From assembly GCF_023273855.1 (NCBI RefSeq), contig NZ_CP096884.1, positions 124,001 through 188,000 on the forward strand: a DNA stretch of 64,000 bases. The letters are read 5' to 3'. The position numbers and the translations under genes are program-made. The notes below the pieces were generated by a model. That model was not told where the DNA came from. It worked only from the letters and a program-made list of their open reading frames with translations, and made no database searches. This document shows positions 6,683 through 16,200 of this stretch, one piece after another; positions within the stretch are counted from its first letter, which is position 1; each line of letters opens with the position of its first letter. Source of the DNA: Seonamhaeicola sp. ML3 (GTDB lineage: Bacteria; Bacteroidota; Bacteroidia; Flavobacteriales; Flavobacteriaceae).

Positions 6683-7987
6683 ATGAGTACTAAACCACTA
6701 TTTACAGACGACAGCATTGTTTTTGGTCTGTTAATGCTTGCACTCGGTTTTGTTTTTTTTACATCATCAAGTAAAAAAAATTTCTGGAAATCATTTTACA
6801 ATTACATACCCGCATTACTGATGGCTTATATGCTTCCTGGTGCCCTAACTACTCTGGGAATCATAGCACCAGAATGGACTACTGTTAGTGAATCTGGGGA
6901 AACAATAGAACATAAATCCCAGGTGTATTATATAGCCAGTAGGTTTTTATTGCCCGCTGCTTTGGTTCTAATGACTTTAAGTATCAATTTAAAAGCCATA
7001 TATAACCTTGGGGCAAAAGCACTGGTAATGTTCTTGACTGGAACCATTGGTGTGATTATCGGCGGACCCTTAGCCATTTTGTTAATATCAATAGTTTCTC
7101 CAGAAACCGTCGGCGGTATTGGCCCTGATGCTGTTTGGAGAGGATTGGCCACTTTGGCTGGGAGCTGGATTGGAGGAGGTGCCAATCAGGCTGCTATGTT
7201 AGAAATCTATCAATATAATACCGATAATTATGCTGGAATGGTCATTGTAGATATCGTTGTTGCCAACATATGGATGGCTATTTTATTACTAGGGATTGGC
7301 AAATCAGAAAAAATAGATAAGTGGTTAAAAGCAGACAATACCGCCATTGAAGCTCTTAAAGCAAAAGTATCGTCCTACTCTGCTAAGATTTCAAGAAACC
7401 CAACACTTAGCGACCTGATGGTTATATTAGGTATTGCGTTCACCGTTGTAGGTATAGCACATTTTGGAGCTAACTTAATATCCGAGTTATTACTATCTAA
7501 TTTTGAATTGGTTAGAGACAAGTCATCAGCTATGTCATCATTTGGATCTCAATTCTTTTGGATGATAACAATAGCCACTGCTCTAGGCATTTTGTTATCG
7601 TTTACCAAATTCAAACAATACGAAGGTGCCGGGGCAAGTAAAATTGGAAGTGTGTTTATCTATATCCTTGTTGCTAGTATAGGTATGAAAATGGATTTGA
7701 CTAAAATTGCTGATAACCCAGGTCTAATTTTTGTTGGCCTCGTTTGGATGGCAATTCATGTTGGTTTATTGGTTGTGGTGGCTAAAATCATCAAAGCGCC
7801 TTACTTTTTCTTGGCAATTGGAAGTAAAGCGAACATAGGTGGTGCCGCATCTGCTCCAGTAGTAGCTGCAGCTTTTCACCCATCTTTGGCCACTGTTGGC
7901 GTTCTGCTTGCGGTATTTGGTTATGTTGTTGGTACTTATGGAGCCATGCTTTGTGCAGAGTTAATGAAAATTGCCGCGGGAGGTTAG
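6683..7987 (+). CDS. DUF819 family integral membrane transporter (YjcL-like)
   Basis: A 434-residue polytopic membrane protein with about ten to twelve hydrophobic helices along its whole length, matching the DUF819/YjcL family. Characteristic stretches are the glycine-rich WIGGGANQAAMLEIYQ near residue 160-175 and the C-terminal GSKANIGGAASAPVVAAAF, which resemble the discontinuous helices of anion and organate transporters. The substrate is unknown. A DUF4369 lipoprotein gene follows after 47 bases on the same strand and may be co-transcribed. No promoter with a full consensus is visible upstream. Confidence 0.85.
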   Translation: MSTKPLFTDDSIVFGLLMLALGFVFFTSSSKKNFWKSFYNYIPALLMAYMLPGALTTLGIIAPEWTTVSESGETIEHKSQVYYIASRFLLPAALVLMTLSINLKAIYNLGAKALVMFLTGTIGVIIGGPLAILLISIVSPETVGGIGPDAVWRGLATLAGSWIGGGANQAAMLEIYQYNTDNYAGMVIVDIVVANIWMAILLLGIGKSEKIDKWLKADNTAIEALKAKVSSYSAKISRNPTLSDLMVILGIAFTVVGIAHFGANLISELLLSNFELVRDKSSAMSSFGSQFFWMITIATALGILLSFTKFKQYEGAGASKIGSVFIYILVASIGMKMDLTKIADNPGLIFVGLVWMAIHVGLLVVVAKIIKAPYFFLAIGSKANIGGAASAPVVAAAFHPSLATVGVLLAVFGYVVGTYGAMLCAELMKIAAGG

Positions 7988-8034
7988 CAAATAATTAATT
8001 TTTATAAGATATTTGCCAGCAAACAAAAATCTAA

Positions 8035-8742
8035 ATGAAACAAATAGCACTCTTATTTCTTGCATTGTTAATTATTAGCTGTGGTGAGGAAAAGCACGAC
8101 CTAACGGTTAAAGTAGACGTAGAGGGTCTTAAAAAAGGAACGATTTACCTAAAAAAAATTAACGATACAAGTCTGGTTACTGTAGATTCAGTATCGGTTA
8201 ATGGAGCGTCTACATTGGTACTTCACAGTAAGCTAGAGTCTCCGGAAATGTATTATCTATACCTAGATAAAAACAGTGATGTAGAAGACCATATATCGTT
8301 CTTTGCAGATAAGGGCATTACAGAAATAAAAACCTCTTTGAAATATTTTGCGTTCGAGCCAAAAATTACAGGCAGTGATCAACAAAAGGTTTTTGAGGAA
8401 TATCTAAAAATCGACTCACGATTTAAAAATGAAAACTTAGAGATTATCAAAGAGTCTTTTGAAGCGCAAAAAATTGGTGACACGGCCAAACTGAACGCCA
8501 TTCAAAAACATTCTAACAGCTTATTAAAACGCAAATATTTGTATACCGTAAATTTTGCGCTTAATCACAGCGACAGTGAAGTAGCCCCTTATCTTGCTTT
8601 AGCCGAAATTTATGATGCAAGACTTAACTTATTAGATACCATAAACAATTCTTTATCTCCAAAAGTAAAAGCATCTAAATATGGTAAAGAATTAGAAGCT
8701 TTTATTGCTAAAATTAAAGCAAAGGAATCGCAAAGTGAATAG
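8035..8742 (+). CDS. DUF4369 lipoprotein
   Basis: A 235-residue lipoprotein. The signal MKQIALLFLALLIISCGEE has a lipobox with C16 as the lipidation site. Residues ~22-115 form a DUF4369 domain (HDLTVKVDVEGLKKGTIYLKK and following), a beta-rich module found at the N-terminus of many Bacteroidota thiol-disulfide proteins. Here the thioredoxin domain is absent: the C-terminal half is a helical region without a CxxC motif. So it is a stand-alone member and not a reductase. It probably sits in the outer or inner membrane facing the periplasm. It ends at a strong bidirectional terminator shared with tRNA-Thr. Confidence 0.82.
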   Translation: MKQIALLFLALLIISCGEEKHDLTVKVDVEGLKKGTIYLKKINDTSLVTVDSVSVNGASTLVLHSKLESPEMYYLYLDKNSDVEDHISFFADKGITEIKTSLKYFAFEPKITGSDQQKVFEEYLKIDSRFKNENLEIIKESFEAQKIGDTAKLNAIQKHSNSLLKRKYLYTVNFALNHSDSEVAPYLALAEIYDARLNLLDTINNSLSPKVKASKYGKELEAFIAKIKAKESQSE

Positions 8743-8767
8743 CGAAAAACATCTTCATAGATATAAC

Positions 8768-8803
8768 AAAAAAGACCTTCCGTAATGGAAGGTCTTTTTT
8801 TTG
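8768..8803. terminator. Bidirectional terminator between lipoprotein gene and tRNA-Thr
   Basis: A perfect 14-base stem (8768-8781 with 8787-8800) with a 5-base loop and T runs on both sides. It serves the rightward lipoprotein gene and the leftward tRNA-Thr. Confidence 0.92.
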
Positions 8804-8877
8804 AGCCGATAGAGGGACTCGAACCCACGACCTGCTGATTACAAATCAGCTGCTCTAGCCAGCTGAGCTATATCGGC
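8804..8877 (-). tRNA. tRNA-Thr (anticodon TGT)
   Basis: A 74-base cloverleaf on the minus strand: acceptor GCCGATA/TATCGGC, D arm TAGCTCAGCTGGCTAGAGCA, anticodon loop TTTGTAA (anticodon TGT), T arm with GGTTCGAGTCC. CCA is not encoded. It is base-for-base the same as the tRNA-Thr at 41513-41586 in the tuf cluster. It has its own promoter and terminator. Confidence 0.97.
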
Positions 8878-8889
8878 TTTTAACGGGTG

Positions 8890-8919
8890 CAAATATAAAA
8901 TCTAATTTATAATTTGCAA
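8890..8919 (-). promoter_or_regulatory. Promoter of isolated tRNA-Thr
   Basis: On the minus strand TTG (8917-8919), 19 bases, TATATTTG (8890-8897), a full match to the Bacteroidota -33/-7 consensus, ending 12 bases before the tRNA. Confidence 0.7.
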
Positions 8920-8937
8920 CACTCTTGATAAAAATAA

Positions 8938-9192
8938 TTACAACTTATTAATTTTACCTAATAAGGCTTTACCTTTATCTTCCAGCTGGCTACTTATTGA
9001 TTTGAAATGTGCCTTGGCGTTATCTACATTTCTTTTATTTACTTGAGCTATCAAATCGTCAAAAGTTGCTATAGCTTCGTCTACTATAGCTTCGCTTTTT
9101 TCTGCATTTTTATCTAAGTGCTCTAAAGCTTCTCCAATAACATCTCCTAATACATTATTGATATCTTTTTTAAGGTCTCTTTTACTCGCCAT
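8938..9192 (-). CDS. Small conserved helical protein of unknown function
   Basis: An 84-residue, highly charged protein (MASKRDLKKDINNVLGDVIG, ending GKALLGKINKL). It has heptad-like spacing of aliphatic residues over most of its length, suggesting a two-to-three-helix bundle or coiled coil. There is no signal peptide or membrane segment, so it is cytoplasmic. Proteins of this look are common in flavobacteria with no assigned function. It stands between tRNA-Thr and the pterin synthase gene, 51 bases after the latter on the same strand, so it may be the last gene of that transcript. Confidence 0.7.
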   Translation of the reverse strand: MASKRDLKKDINNVLGDVIGEALEHLDKNAEKSEAIVDEAIATFDDLIAQVNKRNVDNAKAHFKSISSQLEDKGKALLGKINKL

Positions 9193-9243
9193 TATTAAGG
9201 GTTTTTAGTTTAACTAAATATAAATAATTATTTCAACAACAAA

Positions 9244-9654
9244 TTAGTTTCCTGAATAGGTAACAAAGTTTCTTGGTGTTTCGTATAAGGTAATCTCTAA
9301 ATCTAAATCGGCATCTATTTTGGGTCTCATTTTATTGTAGATAACTACCGATATATTTTCAGCTGTTGGGTTTAAATCTTTAAATTCTGGTACTTCAATA
9401 TTTAGGTTTTTATGATCAAAAGCCTCTTCTACTTCCTCTTTTATGATTTGCTTTAAAACCTTCATGTCTACAACATAACCTGTTTCCTTATCTATTTCGC
9501 CTGTAACGCTTACTATTAGCTCGTAATTATGCCCATGGAAATAAGGATTATTACATTTATCAAAAACCGATTCGTTTTTTTCATCGCTCCAATCTTTTCT
9601 ATAAAGTCTGTGAGCAGCATTAAAGTGCGCTTTTCTACTTACTGTTACTCTCAT
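9244..9654 (-). CDS. 6-pyruvoyl-tetrahydropterin synthase/QueD family protein (PTPS-II-like)
   Basis: A 136-residue COG0720 enzyme acting on dihydroneopterin triphosphate. Zinc ligands are H15 (FNAAH), H40 and H42 (HGH). The candidate catalytic residues are C34, D80-H81 and E125. The Cys-to-HGH spacing is C-NNPYF-HGH (five residues), as in animal-type PTPS (PTPS-II), while classical QueD uses CxxxHGH. So the product may be 6-pyruvoyl-tetrahydropterin (tetrahydrobiopterin pathway) instead of, or besides, 6-carboxy-tetrahydropterin (queuosine). No queC/E/F neighbours are present. Its start overlaps the end of the idi gene by 20 bases, so the two are translationally coupled. Confidence 0.85.
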   Translation of the reverse strand: MRVTVSRKAHFNAAHRLYRKDWSDEKNESVFDKCNNPYFHGHNYELIVSVTGEIDKETGYVVDMKVLKQIIKEEVEEAFDHKNLNIEVPEFKDLNPTAENISVVIYNKMRPKIDADLDLEITLYETPRNFVTYSGN

Positions 9655-10177
9655 TTGCAGTTACGTTTATATGTTCGTAGAATTTATCGAAAATTACCTT
9701 AAACCATTCTGTATACAAAGCTGGATTTAAACTTATGTCAAGCTTCACAGCCTCTAAAGGCATCCACTTCCAGCTAGCAACTTCATTAGGGTTGATTATT
9801 GGCTCATCATTGTATTTCCCCAATAAAACATGGTCATATTCATGTTCTGTAAGCCCATTATCGAAAGGCGCTTTATACATAAATGAAATAGACTCTTGAA
9901 GCTCTGTAACAAACCCCATTTCCTCTTGCAATCTTCTTTTTCCAGCTTGAATATTACTCTCACCATCCCGCTGGTGACTACAACAAGTGTTTGTCCAAAG
10001 TCCTGGAGAATGGTATTTATCTAATGCTCTTTGTTGGAGCATTAATTCATTTTTATCATTAAAGACAAAAACCGAAAACGCACGATGTAGTACCGCCTTT
10101 TTATGAGCTTCCATTTTAGGCATCAGACCTATTTGCTCATCGTTTTCGTTTACAAGAATTACTTTTTCTTCTTCCAT
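9635..10177 (-). CDS. idi: Isopentenyl-diphosphate delta-isomerase, type 1
   Basis: A 180-residue Nudix-fold enzyme that interconverts isopentenyl and dimethylallyl diphosphate for quinone, carotenoid and polyprenyl synthesis. Metal ligands H25 and H32, the catalytic cysteine C66 in WTNTCCSH with H68, the Nudix-like helix AGKRRLQEEMGF, and glutamates E111/E113 (EHEYDH) are all present. I start it at 10177: an upstream in-frame ATG at 10195 lies too close to the promoter at 10197-10229. It overlaps the pterin synthase by 20 bases. Confidence 0.92.
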   Translation of the reverse strand: MEEEKVILVNENDEQIGLMPKMEAHKKAVLHRAFSVFVFNDKNELMLQQRALDKYHSPGLWTNTCCSHQRDGESNIQAGKRRLQEEMGFVTELQESISFMYKAPFDNGLTEHEYDHVLLGKYNDEPIINPNEVASWKWMPLEAVKLDISLNPALYTEWFKVIFDKFYEHINVTANESNSK

Positions 10178-10196
10178 AGCATAACAAAAATACAAA

Positions 10197-10229
10197 CAAA
10201 ATTATACTTGTTTGCAAAACAAGAACAAA
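10197..10229 (-). promoter_or_regulatory. Promoter of the idi operon
   Basis: Minus strand TTTG (10226-10229), 21 bases, TAATTTTG (10197-10204), matching the -33/-7 consensus. A second TAnnTTTG box (10184-10191) lies just downstream. Together they place transcription start close to the ATG at 10177. Confidence 0.6.
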
Positions 10230-10230
10230 T

Positions 10231-10260
10231 AAAAAAGCACTTAAATCCTTAAGTGCTTTC
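10231..10260 (-). terminator. Terminator of the adhesin/SprF/OmpA operon
   Basis: Stem of 9 bases (10234-10242 with 10251-10259) and, on the minus strand, a T run followed by ATTTG. It is about 25 bases beyond the OmpA-family stop codon. Confidence 0.8.
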
Positions 10261-10285
10261 TAATATTAATAATACGTCTTGAAAT

Positions 10286-12253
10286 TTACATCTTTATAAT
10301 TATAAACTCAGACCTTCTGTTAAGTTGATGATCTTCTTCTGAACAGCTTACACCGTCCGAACAGTTATTAATCAACTGAGTCTCTCCATAGCCCTTAGCG
10401 CTTTCAATTCTGCTCGCTTCAATCCCTTGACTAATAATATAATCTCTAGTAGATTTTGCTCTTCTATCAGATAAATCTAGATTATACTCATGTGTATTTC
10501 TAGAATCTGTATGGCTTTCAATCTTAATAACCATATTAGGGTATTGCATCATTAACAAAACAACTTTATTCAACTCAATAGAGGCATCATTACGAATAAA
10601 TGATTTATCTAAATCGAAATAGATTATACCGATTTTGATTTTTAGTAAACCATCTTCCTCAACAATTAACCTATTTAAAGTCTCTAAACCTAAAGGCACA
10701 ATGGTCTCACCAGATTCATCTAGTGTTTTTACCAGCTTATCTTTCTCGGTATACCCAGTTTTTGTAGCTATTACTTTGTAAGGCGTTCCACAGTTTAAAG
10801 TCTGATTGAATTTGTAAGCGCCATTAAGATCGGTTACAGAACTCGCTAACTCATCGCCTTCTTGTGAAACTAAAGCCATTTTTACATTTGCTATACGCTC
10901 ACCGGTTAAAGCATTAGACACGTAACCCTTAATTAATTGGTCGCACGATGGTTCCGGTAATCTAACAAAAGAGTAAATATCGTCATCTCCTTTTCCGGTC
11001 AATCGGTTTGAACATACAAACCCTCTGTCCTCTGCCTCTTTAATAATAAATCCGAAATCATCCATTTCACTGTTTAAAGGTGCTCCTAAATTTTGTGGCT
11101 TAGTAAAGTTTTCATCAATAATTTTACTTTGGTAAACATCCAAACCACCTAGGCCTAAATGTCCATCTGAAGCCAAATACAAAGAGTTATTGGTAATAAA
11201 GGGAAACATCTCCCTTCCTGCTGTATTTACGTTTTCTCCCAGATTTCTTGGTTGCGAATAGCCATCTTCTAAAATATCTACCACAAAAATATCGGTTGCA
11301 CCAATAGATCCGGGCATATCTGAAACAAAGTATAACAACTTACCATCTTCACTCACCGTTGGATGTCCAACAGAATAATCTTCACTATTAAATGGAAGTT
11401 CCATCACATTTTGCCATGTTAATGCACCTTCTTCGTCTTTTAAAAGTTCTGCGCTGTATAACTTTAAATGATTGGTGCCTTTATTATCTCTACCTAAATC
11501 GCCATTGTAATTATTTCTGGTGAAATATACTTTGGTTTCATCTGGCGAAAAAGCCAATGTAGCCTCGTGATACTTGGTATTCAATGCTTCTGAAAATTCA
11601 CCTGATTGTCGCAAGTCTGATTCTATTTCGTTAAGGTCTCCAACAAACATATTCAAGAAAGGTTGTTCATTCCAATGATAAACCCTTGTGTGAAATACAG
11701 AGGAATCTACCGCCGAAGAAAAAATCAATTGATCTTTGTAATATTGCGCACCAAAATCTGAATACTTGGTATTAACCGACACATTCTTTAAAGTAAATCT
11801 CGATTCCAAATCAAGGATATCTTCAACTGTTAATTCTTCTTGACTTAAATGTTTGGCTCTAATGTCTTCCTTTTTTGTTCTTTTAGAAAACTCTTTCATC
11901 CAACGCTTGGCATCCTTATGTTTACCAATACCTTGTAACGTATGGGCGTATCTAAAGATATACTCTGATTCAACGCTCGAGTAAAACTCAGAAACCAACT
12001 TATCGTACCACTTATAGGCATCCTCCATATCGGTATTAAAGAAGTAGGCATCACCTGTTCTTTGAAGCAATCTTTTATATTCGGCTTCGTCGTAATCACT
12101 TTTATTAAGAAAAGTTCTTAGTTCCGTTTCATATAAAACTGCCGCTTCTTTGTACCATAATTTGTCAAATAATTTATCTGCCTTCTTGATTCCGCTTTGA
12201 GAGAACCCGAAGCTAGACAAACATAAAACCGTTATAATTAATATTTTTCTCAT
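10286..12253 (-). CDS. OmpA-family protein with TPR-like and PD40 repeats (T9SS/adhesin partner)
   Basis: A 655-residue exported protein. Order: signal peptide (1-18, ending SFGFS), a TPR-like helical region (~20-130), PD40/WD40-type beta-propeller blades (~200-420, e.g. ATLAFSPDETKVYFTR and GHPTVSEDGKLLYFVSD), a carboxypeptidase-regulatory-like beta domain (~445-520, KGYVSNALTGERIANVKMAL), and a C-terminal OmpA peptidoglycan-binding domain (~545-655, with HTDSRNTHEYNLDLSDRRA). The same architecture is seen in PorE-type proteins that link outer-membrane T9SS parts to peptidoglycan. It is the third gene of the adhesin-SprF-OmpA operon, so it probably anchors the secreted adhesin complex (inference). 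Confidence 0.88.
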   Translation of the reverse strand: MRKILIITVLCLSSFGFSQSGIKKADKLFDKLWYKEAAVLYETELRTFLNKSDYDEAEYKRLLQRTGDAYFFNTDMEDAYKWYDKLVSEFYSSVESEYIFRYAHTLQGIGKHKDAKRWMKEFSKRTKKEDIRAKHLSQEELTVEDILDLESRFTLKNVSVNTKYSDFGAQYYKDQLIFSSAVDSSVFHTRVYHWNEQPFLNMFVGDLNEIESDLRQSGEFSEALNTKYHEATLAFSPDETKVYFTRNNYNGDLGRDNKGTNHLKLYSAELLKDEEGALTWQNVMELPFNSEDYSVGHPTVSEDGKLLYFVSDMPGSIGATDIFVVDILEDGYSQPRNLGENVNTAGREMFPFITNNSLYLASDGHLGLGGLDVYQSKIIDENFTKPQNLGAPLNSEMDDFGFIIKEAEDRGFVCSNRLTGKGDDDIYSFVRLPEPSCDQLIKGYVSNALTGERIANVKMALVSQEGDELASSVTDLNGAYKFNQTLNCGTPYKVIATKTGYTEKDKLVKTLDESGETIVPLGLETLNRLIVEEDGLLKIKIGIIYFDLDKSFIRNDASIELNKVVLLMMQYPNMVIKIESHTDSRNTHEYNLDLSDRRAKSTRDYIISQGIEASRIESAKGYGETQLINNCSDGVSCSEEDHQLNRRSEFIIIKM

Positions 12254-12264
12254 AGTTATTTATG

Positions 12265-13215
12265 TTAAAAGAAACGAGGTGATTTTAATTGTTTTTCTTT
12301 CGATTTTAATTCGAAACGTATCATAATCTCATGTGTTCCGTTATTAAAATTCTGAAGTTCAGTGGTTGTGTAATCATATGCATAACCAACCATGAGCTGA
12401 GGACTTAATTGCAAACCAATCAATCCACTAACAGAGTCATCCCATCGATATGCTACGCCTAATCGTAAAGTTTCATTGAACAAAAAGTTTGCTGAAACAT
12501 CTGCTATTATAGGTGCTCCAACCACAAACTTCCCTAAGAAAGCTGGTTTGAATTTCACAGTGGGGCTTAAATCAAACACCTTTCCTGCAATTAAGAAATA
12601 ATGCAATCTTTCGGCTGCAACGGCATCTTGAATTTCATCATAATGCTCATCGGTCAAAAAATTAGGTACAGATAATCCAACATAAGTATCTTCATTGTGC
12701 CAATATATTCCGGCTCCTATTGTTGCCAAGAACTTATTGTTTATGTTATTCTGAAAAATTGCTTCAGATTCTTGGTATAAGCCTTTAGTGAAATCAACAT
12801 TTAGCATTCTTCCACCACCTTTAATTCCGAAGGATAATTTACTATTATCATTTAAGTGTACCGTATATGAGAAATTGGCATCAAAGAAAAACTCATCTGA
12901 AGGGCCTACTCTATCGTTTACAATAGAAAATCCTAAACCAACATTTTTCCCAACCGGAGACTCAATACTAAATGTTTGAGTCTCTGGAGCTCCGTCCAGT
13001 CCTACCCATTGGGTTCTGTGCAAACCTGTTACGGTTAAGTGTCCCCTAGACCCAGCATAAGCCGAATTTACGGTTAAGGTGTTGAACATATAATCTGTGA
13101 ACTGAGGGTCTTGCTGTGCATTACCAGTAAACGTTAATAACAGCGCTAACACAAAGGTGCTTATTGACAAGCTTTGCTTGGTGTTTTTATCTATATTTTT
13201 ATATTTTGAAAACAT
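12265..13215 (-). CDS. PorP/SprF family type IX secretion outer-membrane protein
   Basis: A 316-residue outer-membrane beta-barrel of the PorP/SprF family. After a signal peptide (LALLLTFTGNAQ) comes the family signature QQDPQFTDYMFNTLTVNSAYAGS, then HRTQWVGLDGAPETQTFSIE. In Flavobacterium johnsoniae SprF is required to bring SprB, an adhesin with a type B C-terminal signal, to the surface, and each large type B substrate tends to have its own SprF-like partner. This one follows the giant type B adhesin. A longer frame starting at 13260 would overlap the adhesin; I prefer ATG 13215, 23 bases after its stop, as it gives a normal signal peptide. Confidence 0.9.
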   Translation of the reverse strand: MFSKYKNIDKNTKQSLSISTFVLALLLTFTGNAQQDPQFTDYMFNTLTVNSAYAGSRGHLTVTGLHRTQWVGLDGAPETQTFSIESPVGKNVGLGFSIVNDRVGPSDEFFFDANFSYTVHLNDNSKLSFGIKGGGRMLNVDFTKGLYQESEAIFQNNINNKFLATIGAGIYWHNEDTYVGLSVPNFLTDEHYDEIQDAVAAERLHYFLIAGKVFDLSPTVKFKPAFLGKFVVGAPIIADVSANFLFNETLRLGVAYRWDDSVSGLIGLQLSPQLMVGYAYDYTTTELQNFNNGTHEIMIRFELKSKEKQLKSPRFF

Positions 13216-13238
13216 CTTCTTAATTTTTTTATCCGTTA

Positions 13239-16200
13239 TTACCTTACTAAATATAACCATCCTGCTTTTTGTTTAGAGCCATCTCCTAGGTCCAGTACAT
13301 AATAGTACGTTCCAACAGGTAGCTTTTCGTTTTTGTTTAGAACAGATCGTCCGTTAGACACTCCATCAAATGTGTTGTCATAACCTTCTTTGGTGTAAAC
13401 TAGGTTACCCCATCTGTTATAAATCTTTAAAGTATTATTAGGATAATTGTTAATACAATCTATATAGAAGAACTCATTCTTTCCGTTTCCGTTAGGCGAG
13501 AACTCGTTATAAATTGTTAAACACTCTGGATCAACAGTAGCTGTATCAGAATCATTACTTCCGTTAGAATCAATTTGATCTAAGAATTGTAATGAAGCTG
13601 TGTTTAGATAATCGTTTACATCTAACACCGTTACTGTTATTTCTAATATTTCAGTTAAGCCAGCCCCTATTAAAGGTACTTGCCAAACACTTGTCTCCTC
13701 GCTGTAATTTCCTGATGAAACTGTAGCCGATTCAAAACGATACCCTTGAGGCAACACATCTAATATTTCTACAGATGTTGCATCTATGCCTCCTAAGTTC
13801 GACGCAGATATTGTAAACGTTATTACATCTAAAATACTTGGGTTAGCATCACTCACTTCTTTTACAATCTCAATATCAACTATTGGTGTATTTATTTGAG
13901 CATTGTCTTCATCATCTTCACTTTGGTCACCATTGTCATTATTTGGTGTACTATCTGGATCCCATTGATCTGCTGCAATAATTTCTGCAACGTTAACATA
14001 TTCACCATCAACTAGTGTTGGCATATTAACCGTTGCCTGATAAGTGATAGTCAAACCTGTTAATGGTACTGTTAAGTTATTCCAGATGATTTCGTCATCA
14101 TCTATGAATCCACTATTACTAATATTGACAATATTACTGTAACCAACTGGCACAATATCTTCTATGGCAACACCAGTAGCTTCGTTAGCTCCAGCGTTAT
14201 CAATTTGAAGTGTAAAGGTTATAACTTCTCCAACATTGGCATCGACATTACTAACCGATTTGCTTAAACTTAAATCAGCTGTTTCAGTTAGAATTAAGAT
14301 ACCATCTTCATCATCCTCACTTTGATCACCGTCATCATTGTTTGGTGCAGAATCAGGGTCAAGAACATCACTGCCTGTTATCTGGGCTGTGTTCAGGTAT
14401 TCATTGGTTGCTCCTGTTGGTGCATTGACCAACACATCAATAAATAATATTTGAGAGCTTCCACTTTGAATGGTTCCGGCATTCCAAACTCCAGTACTTT
14501 CATCATATAATCCAGAGGTAGCACTGTATAAAATGAAGTCGAATCCAGAAGGTAAAATATCGGTTACCTCTACACCTGTAGCAGCATCTGGTCCAAAGTT
14601 CGTTACCGTTATTTGGAAGGTAATCTCATCACCAACATTAGGTGTAACATCACCATCAACGACCGTTTTTTGTAATGACAAGTCTGCCATGGCCTCAACT
14701 GGAGTTACCAATACATTATTTTCATCATCTTCACTTTGGTCTCCATCGTCGTTATTTGGTGACGAATCATTATCCAACACATCGGATGCTGTTACTTGAG
14801 CTATATTCAAGTAGTCGCCAGATGTATTTACAAGTACATCAATCAATAGGGTTTCTGTTGCTCCGTTAGCTACAGTTCCTACATTCCATACTCCTGTGTT
14901 TTCATTATAAGTTCCTGATGTTGAACTGAACAGTACAAAGTCGAAACCTGATGGTAATAAATCTGTTACTTCAACACCTGTGGCATCTTCAGGACCATCA
15001 TTAGTAATGGTTAAGATGAATGTGATTTCAGAACCAACTAGAGGGGTTAAATCACCGTCCACAACGTCTTTGGTTAAAGATAAATCTGCAACTGAAGCTA
15101 TTGGTGTAATGACTTCGTTATCTTCATCATCTTCACTTTGATCACCGTCATCATTGTTTGGTGTAGAATCGTTATCTAAAACATCCGAAGCTGTTACCTG
15201 AGCTATATTCACGTAATCTCCGGTTGGATTAACCAACACATCTATCAATAAGGTCTGTGTTTCACCAGCGCTAACAGTTCCAACATTCCATAATCCTGTG
15301 TTTTCATTGTAGGTTCCTGCAGTTGAACTGAATAAGATGAAATCAAATCCTGATGGTAGTAAATCTATTATTTCTACTCCCGTGGCATCTTCAGGACCAT
15401 CATTAGTCACAGTTATTTGGAACGTGATTTCAGTTCCTACTAATGGAGATGTATCTCCATCTACAACTACTTTGTTTAATGAAAGGTCTGCCATTGGAGT
15501 TACTGGTGTAACTACTGCATTATCTTCATCATCTTCACTTTGATCACCGTCATCATTATTTGGTGTTGAATCAAGATCCAATATATCTGAGGCCGTTATT
15601 TCTGCTACATTCACATAGTCACCTGATGTATTGACAAGAACATCTATTAATAATGTTTCTGTTGCTCCATTAGCTACAGTTCCAACATTCCATACTCCGG
15701 TATTTTCATCATAAGAACCTGATGAAGCACTGAATAATATAAAGTCAAATCCTGATGGCAGTAAATCTACAACTTCTACTCCAGTAGCATCTTCAGGACC
15801 ATCATTTGTTACCGAAATTTGGAATGTAATTTCAGTTCCCATTAATGGAGACGTATCTCCATCAACAACTATTTTGTCTAATGAAAGGTCAGCTGTTGGA
15901 GTTACCGGTGTAACTACTGCATTATCTTCATCATCTTCACTTTGATCGCCGTCATCATTGTTTGGTGTAGAATCTATATCTAAAATATCGGAAGCAATAA
16001 CCTCTGTTACGTTTACGTAATCTCCGGTTGGATTTACAAGGACATCAATCAATAGAGTTTCTGTAGATCCGTTCATAACCGTTCCGACATTCCATACTCC
16101 TGTATTTTCGTCATAAGTTCCAGATGATGCACTAAATAATATAAAGTCGTATCCTGATGGTAATAAATCAACTACCTCTACGCCTGTAGCATCCTGCGGA

